NCBI RefSeq assembly: GCF_027497995.1
Contig: NZ_JAODBT010000005.1
Location: 62,001-126,000 of the forward strand
Direction of reading: 5' to 3'
DNA from: Stenotrophomonas sp. Iso1
GTDB lineage: Bacteria > Pseudomonadota > Gammaproteobacteria > Xanthomonadales > Xanthomonadaceae
DNA: 64,000 bases
In this document: piece by piece, positions 51,251 through 61,524 of the stretch
Position numbering within the stretch: position 1 is the stretch's first letter
Layout of the letters: every line of letters begins with the position of its first letter
Made by a program: the position numbers and the translations under genes
Notes under the pieces: model-generated
What the model saw: only the letters and a program-made list of their open reading frames with translations
Databases searched by the model: none
What the model was told of the DNA's origin: nothing

Positions 51251-52788
51251 GGCTGCCTCACCTGTGGCGTGGTGGCGCGAATGTCATTGACGTACTGCTC
51301 TGGCGCCAACAGCTGTGCGGCGATGGCATCGGTCTGGCGCATCAGGGGTGCGGCGAACACGGTCATCGCCACCACATAAGCCAGCAGCAGGCTGGCAGCG
51401 GCGGTTTCAAACGGGCGCGCGGGGGCTTCGATGGAAGGCTCCGGCACAGCGTCTTCGTCCCCGGGCACATGCCAGAACAAGCGGATGCCGGTGCGCGCCA
51501 GGCCCATGATCACCAGCAGGCTGCTGCCCAGCACAGCGGCCCAGACCACGCCGACCTGCGCGTCCGGTATCGCCGACAACAACGCCACCTTGGCCAGGAA
51601 ACCGGCCAGCGGTGGCAAGCCGGCCACGGCCACGGCGGCTACCAGGAACAACAGGCCCGGCACGGTCTTGCCCGGCAGCACGGTGAGCTCACCATCGCGG
51701 CGCTCACCGGCGCGAATGCGGCGGCGGCGGATCAGGTCGGCGACCAGGAACATCGCCGCTGCGGTGAAGGTGCTGTGCGGCAGGTAGAACAGGCCTGCCG
51801 ATAGGGTGCCGGCATTGCCGAGCGCGAAGGCGATGAACAACGTCGCTGCCGAGACCACCACCAGATACGCCACCAGTACGCTCATGCGGGTAGCAGCCAG
51901 AGCGCCCAGCGCTGCGACGACCAGCGTGGCAACGCCGGCCCACAGCAACCAGTCGGCACCGTAGCCGCTCATTGCACCGGCCGCAGCGCCGAACCACAAC
52001 GTGCTCACCCGCAACACCGCGTACAGGCCCACCTTGGTCATGATCACGAACAGCGCAGCGACCGCCGCCGGCGCACGTGCATAGGATTCGGGCAGCCACA
52101 GGTACAACGGCAGCAGTGCGGCCTTGGAGCAGAACACCAGGAACAACAGCCCCAGCGCAGCCTTGGCCAGCTTCAGGTGCGACGGCGGCAATTCGGCGAT
52201 GCGTTGGCTGATCTCGGCCATGTTCAACGAACCGAGCGTGGCGTAGAGCATGCCCAGCGCGATCAGAAACAGCGTCGAGGCGGCGATGTTGAACACCACA
52301 TAGTGCAGGCCGATGCGCATGCGCAGGCCACGGCCACCGGACAACAGCAGGCCGTAGGAGGCGATCAGCAGCACTTCGAAGAACACGAACAGGTTGAAGA
52401 TATCGCCGGTCAGGAACGCACCATTGAGGCCGACCAGCTGGAACTGGAACAACGCATGGAAGTGCGGCGCACGTCGGTCCCAGCCGGTGCAGGCATAGAG
52501 CAGGCAGGCGATGGCCAGCAGCGTCGTGGTGCCGAGCATCCAGCCGGCCAGGCGGTCGGCCACCAAGGCGATACCCAGGCGCGCCGGCCAATCACCGAGC
52601 AGATAAGCCGAAATATGGCCTTCGTTGGTCTGCGCGAACAGCAGCGCCACCACCACCGACAACGCGGCCATGCTCAACCACGCCACGCTGCGCTGCACCT
52701 TGGGCCCGTAGCGGCGGTGCTCGATGAACAGTGACAACGAGGCGCCGAGCAGCGGAATCAAAATGGGCAGGATCACCAGATGATTCAT
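51247..52788 (-). CDS. mrpD: Monovalent cation/proton antiporter subunit D
   Basis: A 513-residue integral membrane protein with about 14 helices, related to NuoM/N proton-pumping subunits of complex I. L-K-L-A-K-A-A-L-G-L-L-F-L-V-F-C-S-K-A-A-L-L-P-L-Y-L-W-L-P-type sequence with the lysine in the middle of a helix is present about residues 205-240. It is one of the two large antiporter-like subunits. It overlaps mrpC and mrpE by four bases. Confidence 0.94.
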   Translation of the reverse strand: MNHLVILPILIPLLGASLSLFIEHRRYGPKVQRSVAWLSMAALSVVVALLFAQTNEGHISAYLLGDWPARLGIALVADRLAGWMLGTTTLLAIACLLYACTGWDRRAPHFHALFQFQLVGLNGAFLTGDIFNLFVFFEVLLIASYGLLLSGGRGLRMRIGLHYVVFNIAASTLFLIALGMLYATLGSLNMAEISQRIAELPPSHLKLAKAALGLLFLVFCSKAALLPLYLWLPESYARAPAAVAALFVIMTKVGLYAVLRVSTLWFGAAAGAMSGYGADWLLWAGVATLVVAALGALAATRMSVLVAYLVVVSAATLFIAFALGNAGTLSAGLFYLPHSTFTAAAMFLVADLIRRRRIRAGERRDGELTVLPGKTVPGLLFLVAAVAVAGLPPLAGFLAKVALLSAIPDAQVGVVWAAVLGSSLLVIMGLARTGIRLFWHVPGDEDAVPEPSIEAPARPFETAAASLLLAYVVAMTVFAAPLMRQTDAIAAQLLAPEQYVNDIRATTPQVRQP

Positions 52789-53174
52789 GCGCCGGCTCCC
52801 GGCTTGGCATCCGCATCCATCGGTGAGGCAGCCAGCTCAGGCTCATGTGCATCCACATGGTCGCTGTGGTTGTCGCTGCGGCTGCGCATGGCCAGCACGA
52901 TGCTCACCGCAGTCATCGCGAAGGCGATGACGATGGCGGTCAGCACCAGGGCCTGCGGCAACGGGTCGGTGTAGTGCGCCAGGCTGGTGGCCACGCCGTC
53001 CTTGAGCACCGGCGCCTTGCCGATCACCGGCCGGCCGGCGCTGAAGATCAGCAGGTTGGTGGCGTAGGACAAAAAGGTCATACCGAGGATCACATCGAAG
53101 CTGCGCGCACGCAGCATCAGGTAGATGCCGATGCCAGCCAGTACGCCAATGGCGCTTGCCAGGGCCAGTTCCAT
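52785..53174 (-). CDS. mrpC: Monovalent cation/proton antiporter subunit C
   Basis: A 129-residue protein with three helices, homologous to NuoK. I-L-G-M-T-F-L-S-Y-A-T-N-L-L-I-F near residue 35 and D-P-L-P-Q-A-L-V-L-T-A-I-V-I-A-F-A near residue 75 are the family signature. The start overlaps the mrpAB stop by one base (TGATG). The C-terminal tail is acidic, of normal length. Confidence 0.94.
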   Translation of the reverse strand: MELALASAIGVLAGIGIYLMLRARSFDVILGMTFLSYATNLLIFSAGRPVIGKAPVLKDGVATSLAHYTDPLPQALVLTAIVIAFAMTAVSIVLAMRSRSDNHSDHVDAHEPELAASPMDADAKPGAGA

Positions 53175-56002
53175 CAGTGCATCTCCCCGGTGCGTGCCGA
53201 ACGGCGGTTGATATCGATTTCGCCATGACGGGCGTTGCGGGTGCGGGAGGGCTTGATCGTGCCCATCATCGACAGGATCAGCATCACCCCGCCAAACACC
53301 ACCAGGTACACGCCAGTATCAAACCCAATGGCGCTGGCCAGCGGCACGGTGCCGATCAGCGGCAGCTCCAGATCGAGGTGGCCGCTGGTGAGGAACGGCA
53401 CGCCGAACAGCAGCGACGCAGCGCCACTGAGCAGGGCGATCAGCAGGCCCAGGCCGATGCAGCGGATGTAATCGAAGCCGAACCGCGACTCGACCGAAGC
53501 CGTGCCCTGGATCACGTACTGGATCAGCAGCGGCACCGCCAGCACCAGGCCGGCGACGAAGCCGCCACCGGGCGCGTTGTGGCCGCGCAGGAACAGGAAG
53601 ATGGAGACGGTCAACGTCAGCGGGAACATGATCTGGGCCAGATCGGCCGGCACCGGCAGCTTGATCGGCGGGCCCGGCATGATCTGTTCCGGCGCCATCC
53701 GCGAGCGCCGCAGCAACGCATGCACGACCAGTGCGGCGATGCCGAACACGGTGATCTCGCCGAAGGTATCGAAGCCACGGAAGTCGACCAGAATCACGTT
53801 CACCACGTTGTGGCCGTAAGCCTCCGGCAGCGAGCGCACCAGCAGCTCGCCGGCCATGGTGTTGGGCGGCAGGGTCATCAGCGAATACGCCAGCGCAGCA
53901 AGACCGCCGCCGGCAACGATGGCAATCAACGCATCACGGCGTTTGCGCCAGCGCGAATGCTCGGGAGGTGACTGCGCGGGCAGGTAGTTCATGGCCAGCA
54001 GCATCAACGCCAGCGTCACCATCTCCACCATCAACTGGGTCAGGGCAAGATCCGGCGCGGACAGGAACACGAAAGTCAGCGCCACCATCAAGCCGGTGCC
54101 GCCCATCACGATCACCGCCAGCAGGCGCTGCTGGAACAGGAACAAGCCGCCAAACGCGCAGGCCAGCATCACCAGCCACAAGCTCCAGCCCAGCAGCGGG
54201 ATCGGCTGCGGTGCCGGCCAGGCGGGCATCGCCGGGTTGGCGATGAACGGTGCCGCAGCCACGATCACGGCCACCAGCACCAGCGCCATCAACATGCGTT
54301 GCAGGCTGCCATTGGCCAGCGCAGTGGTAAGGCGATGGGCAAAGCCGAACAGCAGATCCAGACAGCGATGGAATAGATGCTTGCCCAGCGGCCGGTTGTG
54401 CACGGCGTACAGGTCGATGAAGCGACGCAGGCCGAAATACAGCGCAATGCCGCCGACCACGCCAATGGCACTCATCGCCAGCGGCAGGTTGAAGCCATGC
54501 CATACCGACAGGCTGTACGCCGGCATCGACGCGCCAAGGATCGAGCCAGCCGCCGCATGCAACACCGGGGCAACGGTCAACGCCGGCGCGATGCCGACGG
54601 CCAGGCAGACCACCACCAGTACTTCCACCGGCACCTTCATCCAGCGCGGCGGCTCATGCGGCACCACGTCCAGACCCACCGGGCCCTTGCCGAAGAACGT
54701 GTCATGGACGAAACGCAGGCTGTAGGCCACGCCGAGGACGCCGGCCAGCAATGCGGCAATGCTCACCGCGGTACGCATCCAATCCGGGCCACCGGTGGCC
54801 AAAGCCTCGGCGAACAGCATTTCCTTGGACAGGAAGCCATTGAGCAGCGGAATGCCGGCCATCGCCAGCGAGGCGACGATGGCCAGGGTGCTGGTGATCG
54901 GCATCAGGCGTCGCAGGCCGCCGAGCCGGCGCATGTCACGGGTGCCGGTCTCGTGGTCGATGATGCCGGCGGCCATGAACAACGAGGCTTTGAACGTGGC
55001 GTGGTTGAGGATATGGAACACGCCGGCCACCACCGCCATCGGCGTGGACAGGCCAAACAACAGGGTGATCAAACCCAGGTGCGAAATAGTCGAGTACGCC
55101 AGCAGGCCTTTGAGGTCGTGCTGGAAGATCGCATTCCACGCGCCAATCAACAGCGTGATCGCGCCGATGCCGCTGACCACGTAGAAGAACAGCTCGGTGC
55201 CAGCCAATGCCGGATGCAGGCGTGCGAGCAGGAACACGCCAGCTTTCACCATGGTGGCCGAGTGCAGGTAGGCCGACACCGGCGTCGGCGCGGCCATCGC
55301 ATGCGGCAACCAGAAGTGGAACGGGAACTGCGCGCTCTTGGTAAAGATGCCAGCCAGCACCAGCAGCAAGGCCCACGGATACAGCGGGCTATTGCGGATC
55401 AGCTCGCCCGATGCCAGCACCATATCCAGGTCGAAACTGCCGACGATGCGGCCGATCAACAGCACGCCGGCAAGCAATGCCAGGCCACCGCCACCGGTGA
55501 CAATCAAGGCCATGCGTGCGCCTTCGCGCGCGTCCTTGCGGTGCGACCAGAAGCCGATCAGCAGGAACGAGCTGATGCTGGTCAGTTCCCAGAACACCAT
55601 CAACAGCAGCAGGTTGCCGGACAGCACCATGCCCAGCATCGCGCCCATGAACAGCAGCAGGTAGCTATAGAAGCGGCGCGCGCTGTCCCGTAGCGAGAGG
55701 TAGTAGTGTGCGTACAGCACCACCAGCGCACCGATGCCCAGCACCAGCCCGGCAAACATCCAGGCCAGCCCGTCCAGGCGCAGGCTGAAATCCAGGCCGA
55801 TCTGCGGTAGCCATTGCCAGCTGTTGCGAATCACCTCGCCGTCCAGGATTGCCGGTGTCAGGCTGCCCAGGATGGCCACCCCCAGCACCGGTGCGGCGCC
55901 GGCCAGGCACGCCGCTGCGGCCCGGGACAGGCGGCCATTCAGAGCGATGACCGCCGCCAACAGGAAAGGCAACGCGAGGAGCAGCAACAGGACTGGCGTC
56001 AT
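53174..56002 (-). CDS. mrpA: Fused A/B subunit of group-2 Mrp monovalent cation/proton antiporter
   Basis: A 942-residue protein. Residues about 1-620 form the NuoL-like A subunit (K-S-A-Q-F-P-F-H-F-W-L-P-H-A-M about residue 220 and A-Y-L-H-S-A-T-M-V-K-A-G about residue 240, with the conserved Lys). The last about 250 residues add the B subunit (P-G-G-G-F-V-A-G-L-V about residue 845). This A-B fusion defines the group-2 (Pha/Mnh) operons with six genes. The operon pumps Na+ or K+ out in exchange for protons, giving alkali and salt tolerance. It begins 86 bases from the universal stress gene on the same strand. Confidence 0.93.
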   Translation of the reverse strand: MTPVLLLLLALPFLLAAVIALNGRLSRAAAACLAGAAPVLGVAILGSLTPAILDGEVIRNSWQWLPQIGLDFSLRLDGLAWMFAGLVLGIGALVVLYAHYYLSLRDSARRFYSYLLLFMGAMLGMVLSGNLLLLMVFWELTSISSFLLIGFWSHRKDAREGARMALIVTGGGGLALLAGVLLIGRIVGSFDLDMVLASGELIRNSPLYPWALLLVLAGIFTKSAQFPFHFWLPHAMAAPTPVSAYLHSATMVKAGVFLLARLHPALAGTELFFYVVSGIGAITLLIGAWNAIFQHDLKGLLAYSTISHLGLITLLFGLSTPMAVVAGVFHILNHATFKASLFMAAGIIDHETGTRDMRRLGGLRRLMPITSTLAIVASLAMAGIPLLNGFLSKEMLFAEALATGGPDWMRTAVSIAALLAGVLGVAYSLRFVHDTFFGKGPVGLDVVPHEPPRWMKVPVEVLVVVCLAVGIAPALTVAPVLHAAAGSILGASMPAYSLSVWHGFNLPLAMSAIGVVGGIALYFGLRRFIDLYAVHNRPLGKHLFHRCLDLLFGFAHRLTTALANGSLQRMLMALVLVAVIVAAAPFIANPAMPAWPAPQPIPLLGWSLWLVMLACAFGGLFLFQQRLLAVIVMGGTGLMVALTFVFLSAPDLALTQLMVEMVTLALMLLAMNYLPAQSPPEHSRWRKRRDALIAIVAGGGLAALAYSLMTLPPNTMAGELLVRSLPEAYGHNVVNVILVDFRGFDTFGEITVFGIAALVVHALLRRSRMAPEQIMPGPPIKLPVPADLAQIMFPLTLTVSIFLFLRGHNAPGGGFVAGLVLAVPLLIQYVIQGTASVESRFGFDYIRCIGLGLLIALLSGAASLLFGVPFLTSGHLDLELPLIGTVPLASAIGFDTGVYLVVFGGVMLILSMMGTIKPSRTRNARHGEIDINRRSARTGEMH

Positions 56003-56088
56003 GCGGGAACGCAGGTGACAAGCGGGTCTTGGAGTCTAACAGGCGCTTTTTTAGCCTCGAAACCTTTTTATGAACAGGCCGTTCGGGT

Positions 56089-57021
56089 TCAAGGCGGGGA
56101 GTCAACCACCTCAGTGGCTGCCGCTGTTGAACGCGCATCGCGCACCAGCAACGTGTCGGTTTCCAATGCCTCAACCAGCTGGCGTGCCACGCTGCCGATG
56201 AGCAGATTGAACAGTGCGCCGCGCCCGTGCGTGGCCACCACGACCAGTTCCGTACCGGCAGCCTGAGCATGTTCGCTGACGACCCCGGCCGGGTCGCCGG
56301 GCTCGATCACCTTGTGCACATGGGCCTGACCGAGCAGCGGCCGCAACTCGGCCAGCAGCGCCTGCGCCTGTTCGCGGGCATCGGCGCGGGCGTGGCTCTG
56401 CATTGCCTCACGGTCGCCGGAGAACAGCAGGCTGCCCGAGGATTCCAGCGCATGCACCAGCGACAACTGCAACGGCGTACCGAACAACGTCAGTGCCTGA
56501 TGGGTCGCGTAGCGAACGCTTTCGGAGAAGTCGCAGGCCACGGCAAGGTTGCGGTAGGGCCCGCGCTCGCGGTCATGCACGATCAGCACCGGCAGCAACG
56601 AATGCCGTGTCAGCCACAACACGGTGGAGCCGAGCATCGGCAGCTCGAACAACGGGTCACTGGAAATGCCGGTGATGATCAGCCCACAGCTTTCCTCAGC
56701 GGCCAGCTGCAACACGGTACGGCCGATATGGCCGTGGCCGATCCGCACATCCACCGCCAATCCCTCGGCCTGCCCATCGAGCAGACGCTGCAAGCGGCGT
56801 TCGGCGAGCTGTCGCGCGCGCAGGTCATCCAGCGGTGGCGCTGACGACAGCAGGTTGGAGGAAATCTCGCCGGCGACCCTGTCTGGCAGCACGGTCGCGA
56901 CGACCAGCCGCGCGTTCCATTGGCGCGCCAGTTGCACCGCGCGGGCCAGGGCACGATCACAACGCGCACTCAGGTCGGTGGCGAGCAGCAGAGAGGTGGG
57001 CGTGGCAATGGGAAGCGTCAT
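56089..57021 (-). CDS. Tandem universal stress protein
   Basis: A 310-residue protein with two UspA domains. Domain 1 (about 8-150) starts L-L-L-A-T-D-L-S and ends with G-S-T-V-L-W-L-T; domain 2 (about 158-300) has the ATP-binding-type T-H-G-R-G-A-L-F-N-L-L-I-G-S-V-A. It is next to and in line with the Mrp operon, so it may share stress-related induction. The start ATG at 57021 is used. Confidence 0.9.
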   Translation of the reverse strand: MTLPIATPTSLLLATDLSARCDRALARAVQLARQWNARLVVATVLPDRVAGEISSNLLSSAPPLDDLRARQLAERRLQRLLDGQAEGLAVDVRIGHGHIGRTVLQLAAEESCGLIITGISSDPLFELPMLGSTVLWLTRHSLLPVLIVHDRERGPYRNLAVACDFSESVRYATHQALTLFGTPLQLSLVHALESSGSLLFSGDREAMQSHARADAREQAQALLAELRPLLGQAHVHKVIEPGDPAGVVSEHAQAAGTELVVVATHGRGALFNLLIGSVARQLVEALETDTLLVRDARSTAAATEVVDSPP

Positions 57022-57092
57022 GATGTCCTCGTAGTTGGCTTTCGGAGTCTACCCACAGCGCGGACTGCACTTCATCTTCTATCCTATGCGGC

Positions 57093-57995
57093 ATGGAAGA
57101 GTACGTACGAAATCAGCAAGAGCCTCTGCGGGCGTTGGTGTTTGGCGGCAGCGGGCAGATCGGTGAGCGGTTGTTGACCAATCTGCATGGCGCCGGTTGG
57201 CAGGTCACTGCGGTCTCCCGGCATGCGCAGCAATCGGGCCCCGGGCTGGAGTGGATTACTGGCGATCTTTCGGGCGCCTGGCAGGACGCAGCGAGTTTCG
57301 ATGCGATTTTCAGCTGCGGGCCGCTGGACCATTTCGCCCGTTGGTTTGCCGACAACGCGGTCAATGCGCCGCGGGTGGTTGCGTTCGGTTCGACCAGCGT
57401 GGATGTGAAACAGGATTCCATCGAGCCGGCCGAGCGTGATGTCGCACGGCGGCTGCGCGAGGCCGAAGCCAGCCTTTTCGCCACGTCGCGTGAACGCGGT
57501 GTGGCCGCCACGGTGCTGCGCCCGACGCTGGTCTATGGTGCTGGCCGCGACAAGACGCTCACCGCCATCGCGGCCATGGCCCGACGCAGCGGCGTTTTCG
57601 TGTTGCCGTCATCGGCCAATGGTCTGCGCCAGCCGGTACATGTGCAGGACCTGGCCGATGCGGCTGTGCAGGTGCTGTCCTCGCCGGCAACGGCGGGGCA
57701 GGCTTACGCATTGGGCGGCGGCGAGGTGTTGGGGTACAGCGAGATGGTGCGGCGAGTGCTTGCCGCGCTGCAGCCACCGTCACGTCTGCTGCGTGTGCCT
57801 GCCCCCTTGTTTCGTCTGGCGCTGCGTGGCGCACATGCAGCGGGCCGACTGCGCGGCATGAACGCGGCAGCGCTGGCACGCATGCAGGAACCGCTGGCGT
57901 TCGACATCGAACCAGCACGCCGGGATTTCGGCTATGCGCCGCGCCCGTTTCTGATCGAGGCGAGCATGGTTACTGCGCCCGGAAGCACGCCATAG
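57093..57995 (+). CDS. NAD-dependent epimerase/dehydratase-family (extended SDR) protein
   Basis: A 300-residue protein with the N-terminal dinucleotide motif A-L-V-F-G-G-S-G-Q-I-G-E and the R-P-T-L-V-Y-G-A-G-R-D stretch typical of extended or atypical SDRs. The catalytic Tyr-x3-Lys does not appear in canonical form, so it may be a binding or regulatory variant. Divergent from the universal stress gene, with a short 71-bp gap. Substrate unknown. Confidence 0.8.
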   Translation: MEEYVRNQQEPLRALVFGGSGQIGERLLTNLHGAGWQVTAVSRHAQQSGPGLEWITGDLSGAWQDAASFDAIFSCGPLDHFARWFADNAVNAPRVVAFGSTSVDVKQDSIEPAERDVARRLREAEASLFATSRERGVAATVLRPTLVYGAGRDKTLTAIAAMARRSGVFVLPSSANGLRQPVHVQDLADAAVQVLSSPATAGQAYALGGGEVLGYSEMVRRVLAALQPPSRLLRVPAPLFRLALRGAHAAGRLRGMNAAALARMQEPLAFDIEPARRDFGYAPRPFLIEASMVTAPGSTP

Positions 57996-58215
57996 CTGTT
58001 TCCGCGTGCTGGACAAGAGGTCGATTGCGGCGCGGGGGAAGTGCCGTGCGCCGGGGAACGCAGCATGATTGGGGCGACGTTGCTGGCGCCGCAGCGTCGT
58101 GGAATTACGTGGTGCTGCCACTGGGCCGAACACGCGGCCTCATCGCGCTGCGAAACGCCCCTCTCCGCAACCCCGGATACCCCGCACTTACCCGGGTTAT
58201 GACGCTACGCGCAGC

Positions 58216-58695
58216 TCAATAGTGCCAACCAAACTGCCGGAACAACTTGGCCAGTACCCAGATCGGTCCGATCAACAAATAGGTCAGGTCAGTGAGGAAG
58301 CTGGGGCGGCGGCCTTCGATCTTGTGGCCGACGAACTGTGCGACCCATGCCAGCACGAACACGCCGATGCCGATGCGCAGCAGCATGGAAATACCGAGGC
58401 GATCTTCCAGCAACCGGCAGACGCAGCCGCTGACGAAGAACAGAATCAGCATGCCGATACCCAGCGGGCGCGATAGGCGGTTGTAGTAGGCCCAGGTGCC
58501 GAACATCGCCAGTGCGGCCCAAATGCCGTGCTGGAACCACGGCAGCAGTGGTGGAATGCACCACAGCAGGGCAATTACGGACCAAAGAATGGCCGGTACC
58601 GCGACGACGTGGATGGCCTGGTTGGTGCTGTTGCGGTGATCGCCGGAATAACTCGCGAAATAGCGGTCGACCGGTCGCGCGGTGCTCATATCCAT
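58216..58695 (-). CDS. DUF962/Mpo1-like membrane protein
   Basis: A 159-residue protein with about four helices. Y-F-A-S-Y-S-G-D-H-R-N-S-T-N-Q-A-I-H-V-V-A-V-P near the start contains the conserved His residues of the family, and F-V-G-H-K-I-E-G near residue 120 the second set. In yeast Mpo1 these histidines bind iron for alpha-oxidation of 2-hydroxy fatty acids; the bacterial role is unproven. The ATG at 58695 has GGAGGGG 3-4 bases upstream. Confidence 0.82.
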   Translation of the reverse strand: MDMSTARPVDRYFASYSGDHRNSTNQAIHVVAVPAILWSVIALLWCIPPLLPWFQHGIWAALAMFGTWAYYNRLSRPLGIGMLILFFVSGCVCRLLEDRLGISMLLRIGIGVFVLAWVAQFVGHKIEGRRPSFLTDLTYLLIGPIWVLAKLFRQFGWHY

Positions 58696-58739
58696 GGTCC
58701 CCTCCCGGGTTGGCTGACAGAGCATAGCGCGGCTTCCCT

Positions 58740-58771
58740 ACGGACGCGCACGGTGGCCCGGGCGCGTCCGT
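58740..58771. terminator. Hairpin after purC
   Basis: ACGGACGCGC (58740-58749) pairs with GCGCGTCCGT (58762-58771) across a 12-base loop. It follows the purC stop on the minus strand with no good U run, so it is a probable weak terminator or processing signal. Confidence 0.55.
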
Positions 58772-58792
58772 CAGGGGTAGAGCGAGCAGGCT

Positions 58793-59719
58793 TCAGTCGA
58801 CGCTGATGCCGGCCAGCTTTTCCAGCGCCTCGGCGTATTTGGCACGGGTGCGCTCGATCACTTCCGACGGCAGCTCCGGGCCTGGGGCGGTCTTGTCCCA
58901 GTCCAGTGTTTCCAGGTAATCCCGGATGAACTGCTTGTCGTAGCTCGGCGGGCTGATGCCTACCTGGTACTCGTCGGCCGGCCAGTAACGCGAGGAATCC
59001 GGCGTCAGCATCTCGTCCATGATGTACAGACGGCCATCGGCGTCGGTGCCGAACTCGAACTTGGTGTCGGCCAGCAGGATGCCGCGCTCGGCCGCGTATT
59101 CGGCGGCGAACTTGTAGATGCGCAGCGTTGCATCGCGGACCTTCTCGGCCAAGTCCGCGCCGACTGTCTTGACCATCGCGTCGAAGTCGATGTTCTCGTC
59201 GTGGTCGCCAACCGCTGCCTTGGTGGACGGGGTGAAGATCGCTTCCGGCAGCTTTTCGGCCTGCTGCAGGTTGTTGGGCAGCGGGATGCCGCTGACCTTG
59301 CCGGTGCGCTGGTAATCCTTCCAGCCGCTACCAATCAGGTAGCCGCGGGCGATGGCTTCCACCGGAACCGGCTTGAGCTTCTTGGTCACTACCGCACGCT
59401 TGGCATACAGCGCCGGGTCCACGCCTTCAGGCAGCACGCTGGCTACCTCGATGCCGGTGAGGTGGTTGGGCATCAGGTGCGCGGTCTTGGCGAACCAGAA
59501 ATTGGACACTTGGCACAGCATCTCGCCCTTGCCGGGGATCGGGTCGGGCAGTACGACGTCGAACGCCGACAGGCGGTCGGTGGCCACAATCAGCAGGTAC
59601 TCGCCAGGAGGAGTGCCGGCAGGCAGACGTTCGCGCGGGATATCGAACACATCACGCACCTTGCCGCGGTGGCGCAAGGGCAGGCCGGGAAGATCGGATT
59701 GCAACAGCGTGGTTGGCAC
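58793..59719 (-). CDS. purC: Phosphoribosylaminoimidazole-succinocarboxamide synthase
   Basis: A 308-residue purine enzyme that joins CAIR with aspartate. Motifs: [12 protein letters not shown] near the start; [22 protein letters not shown]; and [11 protein letters not shown] prefer the second GTG (59719), with AGGAG 5 bases upstream, over the GTG at 59725, which falls inside that site. Bacterial long-form PurC of this size is common in Xanthomonadaceae. Monocistronic. Confidence 0.95.
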   Translation of the reverse strand: MPTTLLQSDLPGLPLRHRGKVRDVFDIPRERLPAGTPPGEYLLIVATDRLSAFDVVLPDPIPGKGEMLCQVSNFWFAKTAHLMPNHLTGIEVASVLPEGVDPALYAKRAVVTKKLKPVPVEAIARGYLIGSGWKDYQRTGKVSGIPLPNNLQQAEKLPEAIFTPSTKAAVGDHDENIDFDAMVKTVGADLAEKVRDATLRIYKFAAEYAAERGILLADTKFEFGTDADGRLYIMDEMLTPDSSRYWPADEYQVGISPPSYDKQFIRDYLETLDWDKTAPGPELPSEVIERTRAKYAEALEKLAGISVD

Positions 59720-59867
59720 GGGCACTCCTGGGACTTGGCTGTGAAGCCGCCGGCGTGGAGGACCCGTGGGGCCCGCGGCTGGTCGGCGGGCGGCCTAGTG
59801 TAAAGCCGGATTGGGCCGCTGTGGCATAAAATGCAAGGCCCTCCTGCCCAGACCCATTCACCTGCCC

Positions 59868-60197
59868 ATGCGCTGGTACGGAAAATTACTTGGTTTTATC
59901 GCCGGAGCCCTGCTTTTCAGGCCGAATCCGCTATTTGGTGCGGTCATCGGCCTGCTCCTGGGGCACGCCTTCGACAACGACTGGTTCCGCCTGGGCAAGG
60001 ACCTGCCTTACCGCGAGCTGGGGGTTACCCGCGACGCCACCGACGCGGAAATCGATCTGGCCTACCGCCGCCTGATGTCCCAGTACCACCCCGACAAAGT
60101 GGCTGGCGCCGCGCCCGAGCTGCGCGACCAGGCCGAAAAGAAGGCCCGGCAGATCAACGCCGCCTACGACCGCATCAAAACTCTGCGCAAACGCTGA
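59868..60197 (+). CDS. Small membrane-anchored J-domain protein (DjlA-like)
   Basis: A 109-residue protein. An N-terminal hydrophobic segment ([11 protein letters not shown] and [11 protein letters not shown]) is followed by a J domain with the essential H-P-D in S-Q-Y-H-P-D-K-V and helix II-IV sequence [14 protein letters not shown]. This is a DjlA-type arrangement without the central TerB-like domain: a short version that could recruit DnaK to the membrane. It is separated from rpe by 10 bases in the same direction. Confidence 0.85.
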   Translation: MRWYGKLLGFIAGALLFRPNPLFGAVIGLLLGHAFDNDWFRLGKDLPYRELGVTRDATDAEIDLAYRRLMSQYHPDKVAGAAPELRDQAEKKARQINAAYDRIKTLRKR

Positions 60198-60207
60198 AGG
60201 CCCTGCC

Positions 60208-60882
60208 ATGTCCAACTGCATCATCGCCCCGTCCATCCTGTCGGCCAATTTCGCCAAGCTGGGCGAAGAGGTGGACAACGTCCTCGCTGCCGGCGCCGAC
60301 TGGGTCCATTTCGATGTGATGGACAACCATTACGTGCCCAACCTGACCATCGGCCCGATGGTCTGCCAGGCGCTGCGCAAACACGGCGTAACCGCGCCGA
60401 TCGACGTGCACCTGATGGTCGAACCGGTGGACCGCATCGTGCCCGACTTTGCCGAGGCTGGCGCCAGCATTATCAGCTTCCATCCGGAAGCCAGCCGCCA
60501 CGTTCACCGCACGATCCAGCTGATCAAGTCGCACGGCTGCAAGGCCGGCCTGGTGCTGAACCCGGGCACCCCGGTAGAAGTGCTGGACTGGGTGCTGGAA
60601 GACCTGGACCTGGTGCTGCTGATGTCGGTGAATCCGGGCTTCGGTGGCCAGGCTTTCATTCCCTCCACGCTGGACAAGCTGCGCGCGGTGCGGTCGATGA
60701 TCGACAAACTCGGCAAGCCGATCACGCTGGAAGTGGACGGCGGCGTGAAGGCCGACAACATCGGTGCGATCGCTGCCGCCGGTGCCGATGCCTTCGTTGC
60801 CGGCTCGGCTATTTTCAATACGCCCGACTACGCCGGCGTGATCGCGCAGATGCGCGGCAACGTCGCCGCGGCGCGGGGCTGA
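60208..60882 (+). CDS. rpe: Ribulose-phosphate 3-epimerase
   Basis: A 224-residue TIM-barrel enzyme of the pentose phosphate pathway. Features: [11 protein letters not shown] near the start; [12 protein letters not shown] with metal-binding His and Asp; [16 protein letters not shown]; and [11 protein letters not shown]. Length as expected. A GNAT gene follows after three bases, so a short operon from the J-domain gene is likely. Confidence 0.96.
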   Translation: MSNCIIAPSILSANFAKLGEEVDNVLAAGADWVHFDVMDNHYVPNLTIGPMVCQALRKHGVTAPIDVHLMVEPVDRIVPDFAEAGASIISFHPEASRHVHRTIQLIKSHGCKAGLVLNPGTPVEVLDWVLEDLDLVLLMSVNPGFGGQAFIPSTLDKLRAVRSMIDKLGKPITLEVDGGVKADNIGAIAAAGADAFVAGSAIFNTPDYAGVIAQMRGNVAAARG

Positions 60883-60885
60883 GCC

Positions 60886-61374
60886 GTGACCCCGTCGGGC
60901 CTCCACATTCGTCCTGCCAGCGGCGATGACGCACGTCTGATCCTGCAGTTCATTCGCGAGCTGGCCATCTACGAAAAGGCTGAATCCTCGGTGCAGACCG
61001 ACGAGGCGGGCATTCGTGCCAGCTTGTTCGGAGCCGACGCAAAGGCACAGGCGCTGGTCTGCGAACGTGATGGCCGGGCAATTGGTTATGCGGTGTATTT
61101 CTACAATTACTCGACGTGGTTGGGCCGCAACGGCATCTACCTTGAAGACCTGTACGTGAGCCCGGAACATCGCGGCAGTGGCGCCGGCAAGGCGCTGCTG
61201 CAGCACATCGCAAAACTGGCGGTGGCGCAGGGCTGCGGCCGCTTTGAATGGTCAGTGCTGGACTGGAATACGCCGGCCATCGAGTTCTATCGCGCCGCAG
61301 GTGCGTTGCCGCAGGACGAGTGGACCGTGTATCGCCTGCAGGGAGATGCGTTACGCCGCTTTGCCGAGGGCTGA
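60886..61374 (+). CDS. GNAT-family N-acetyltransferase (diamine/polyamine acetyltransferase-like)
   Basis: A 162-residue acetyltransferase from a GTG start three bases after the rpe stop. I-R-P-A-S-G-D-D-A at the start, the acetyl-CoA motif V-S-P-E-H-R-G-S-G-A-G-K-A about residue 95, and W-N-T-P-A-I-E-F-Y-R-A-A-G are clear GNAT features; the D-L-Y-V-S-P stretch and E-K-A segment resemble spermidine/spermine N1-acetyltransferase. Substrate unproven. Confidence 0.85.
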   Translation: MTPSGLHIRPASGDDARLILQFIRELAIYEKAESSVQTDEAGIRASLFGADAKAQALVCERDGRAIGYAVYFYNYSTWLGRNGIYLEDLYVSPEHRGSGAGKALLQHIAKLAVAQGCGRFEWSVLDWNTPAIEFYRAAGALPQDEWTVYRLQGDALRRFAEG

Positions 61375-61524
61375 GCGACGCGTGCTGCCACATCCGGCAG
61401 TTGAGTGAGGACAAGTTGCAGACCAGATGTGGCAGGAATTTCATTCCAGCCAGCATCGCCTGCAACTTCCTGTTTTGCCGAAGCGCGCAACCGTGCGGGA
61501 ACGTTTCCCGCCCGTTTCAACAGT

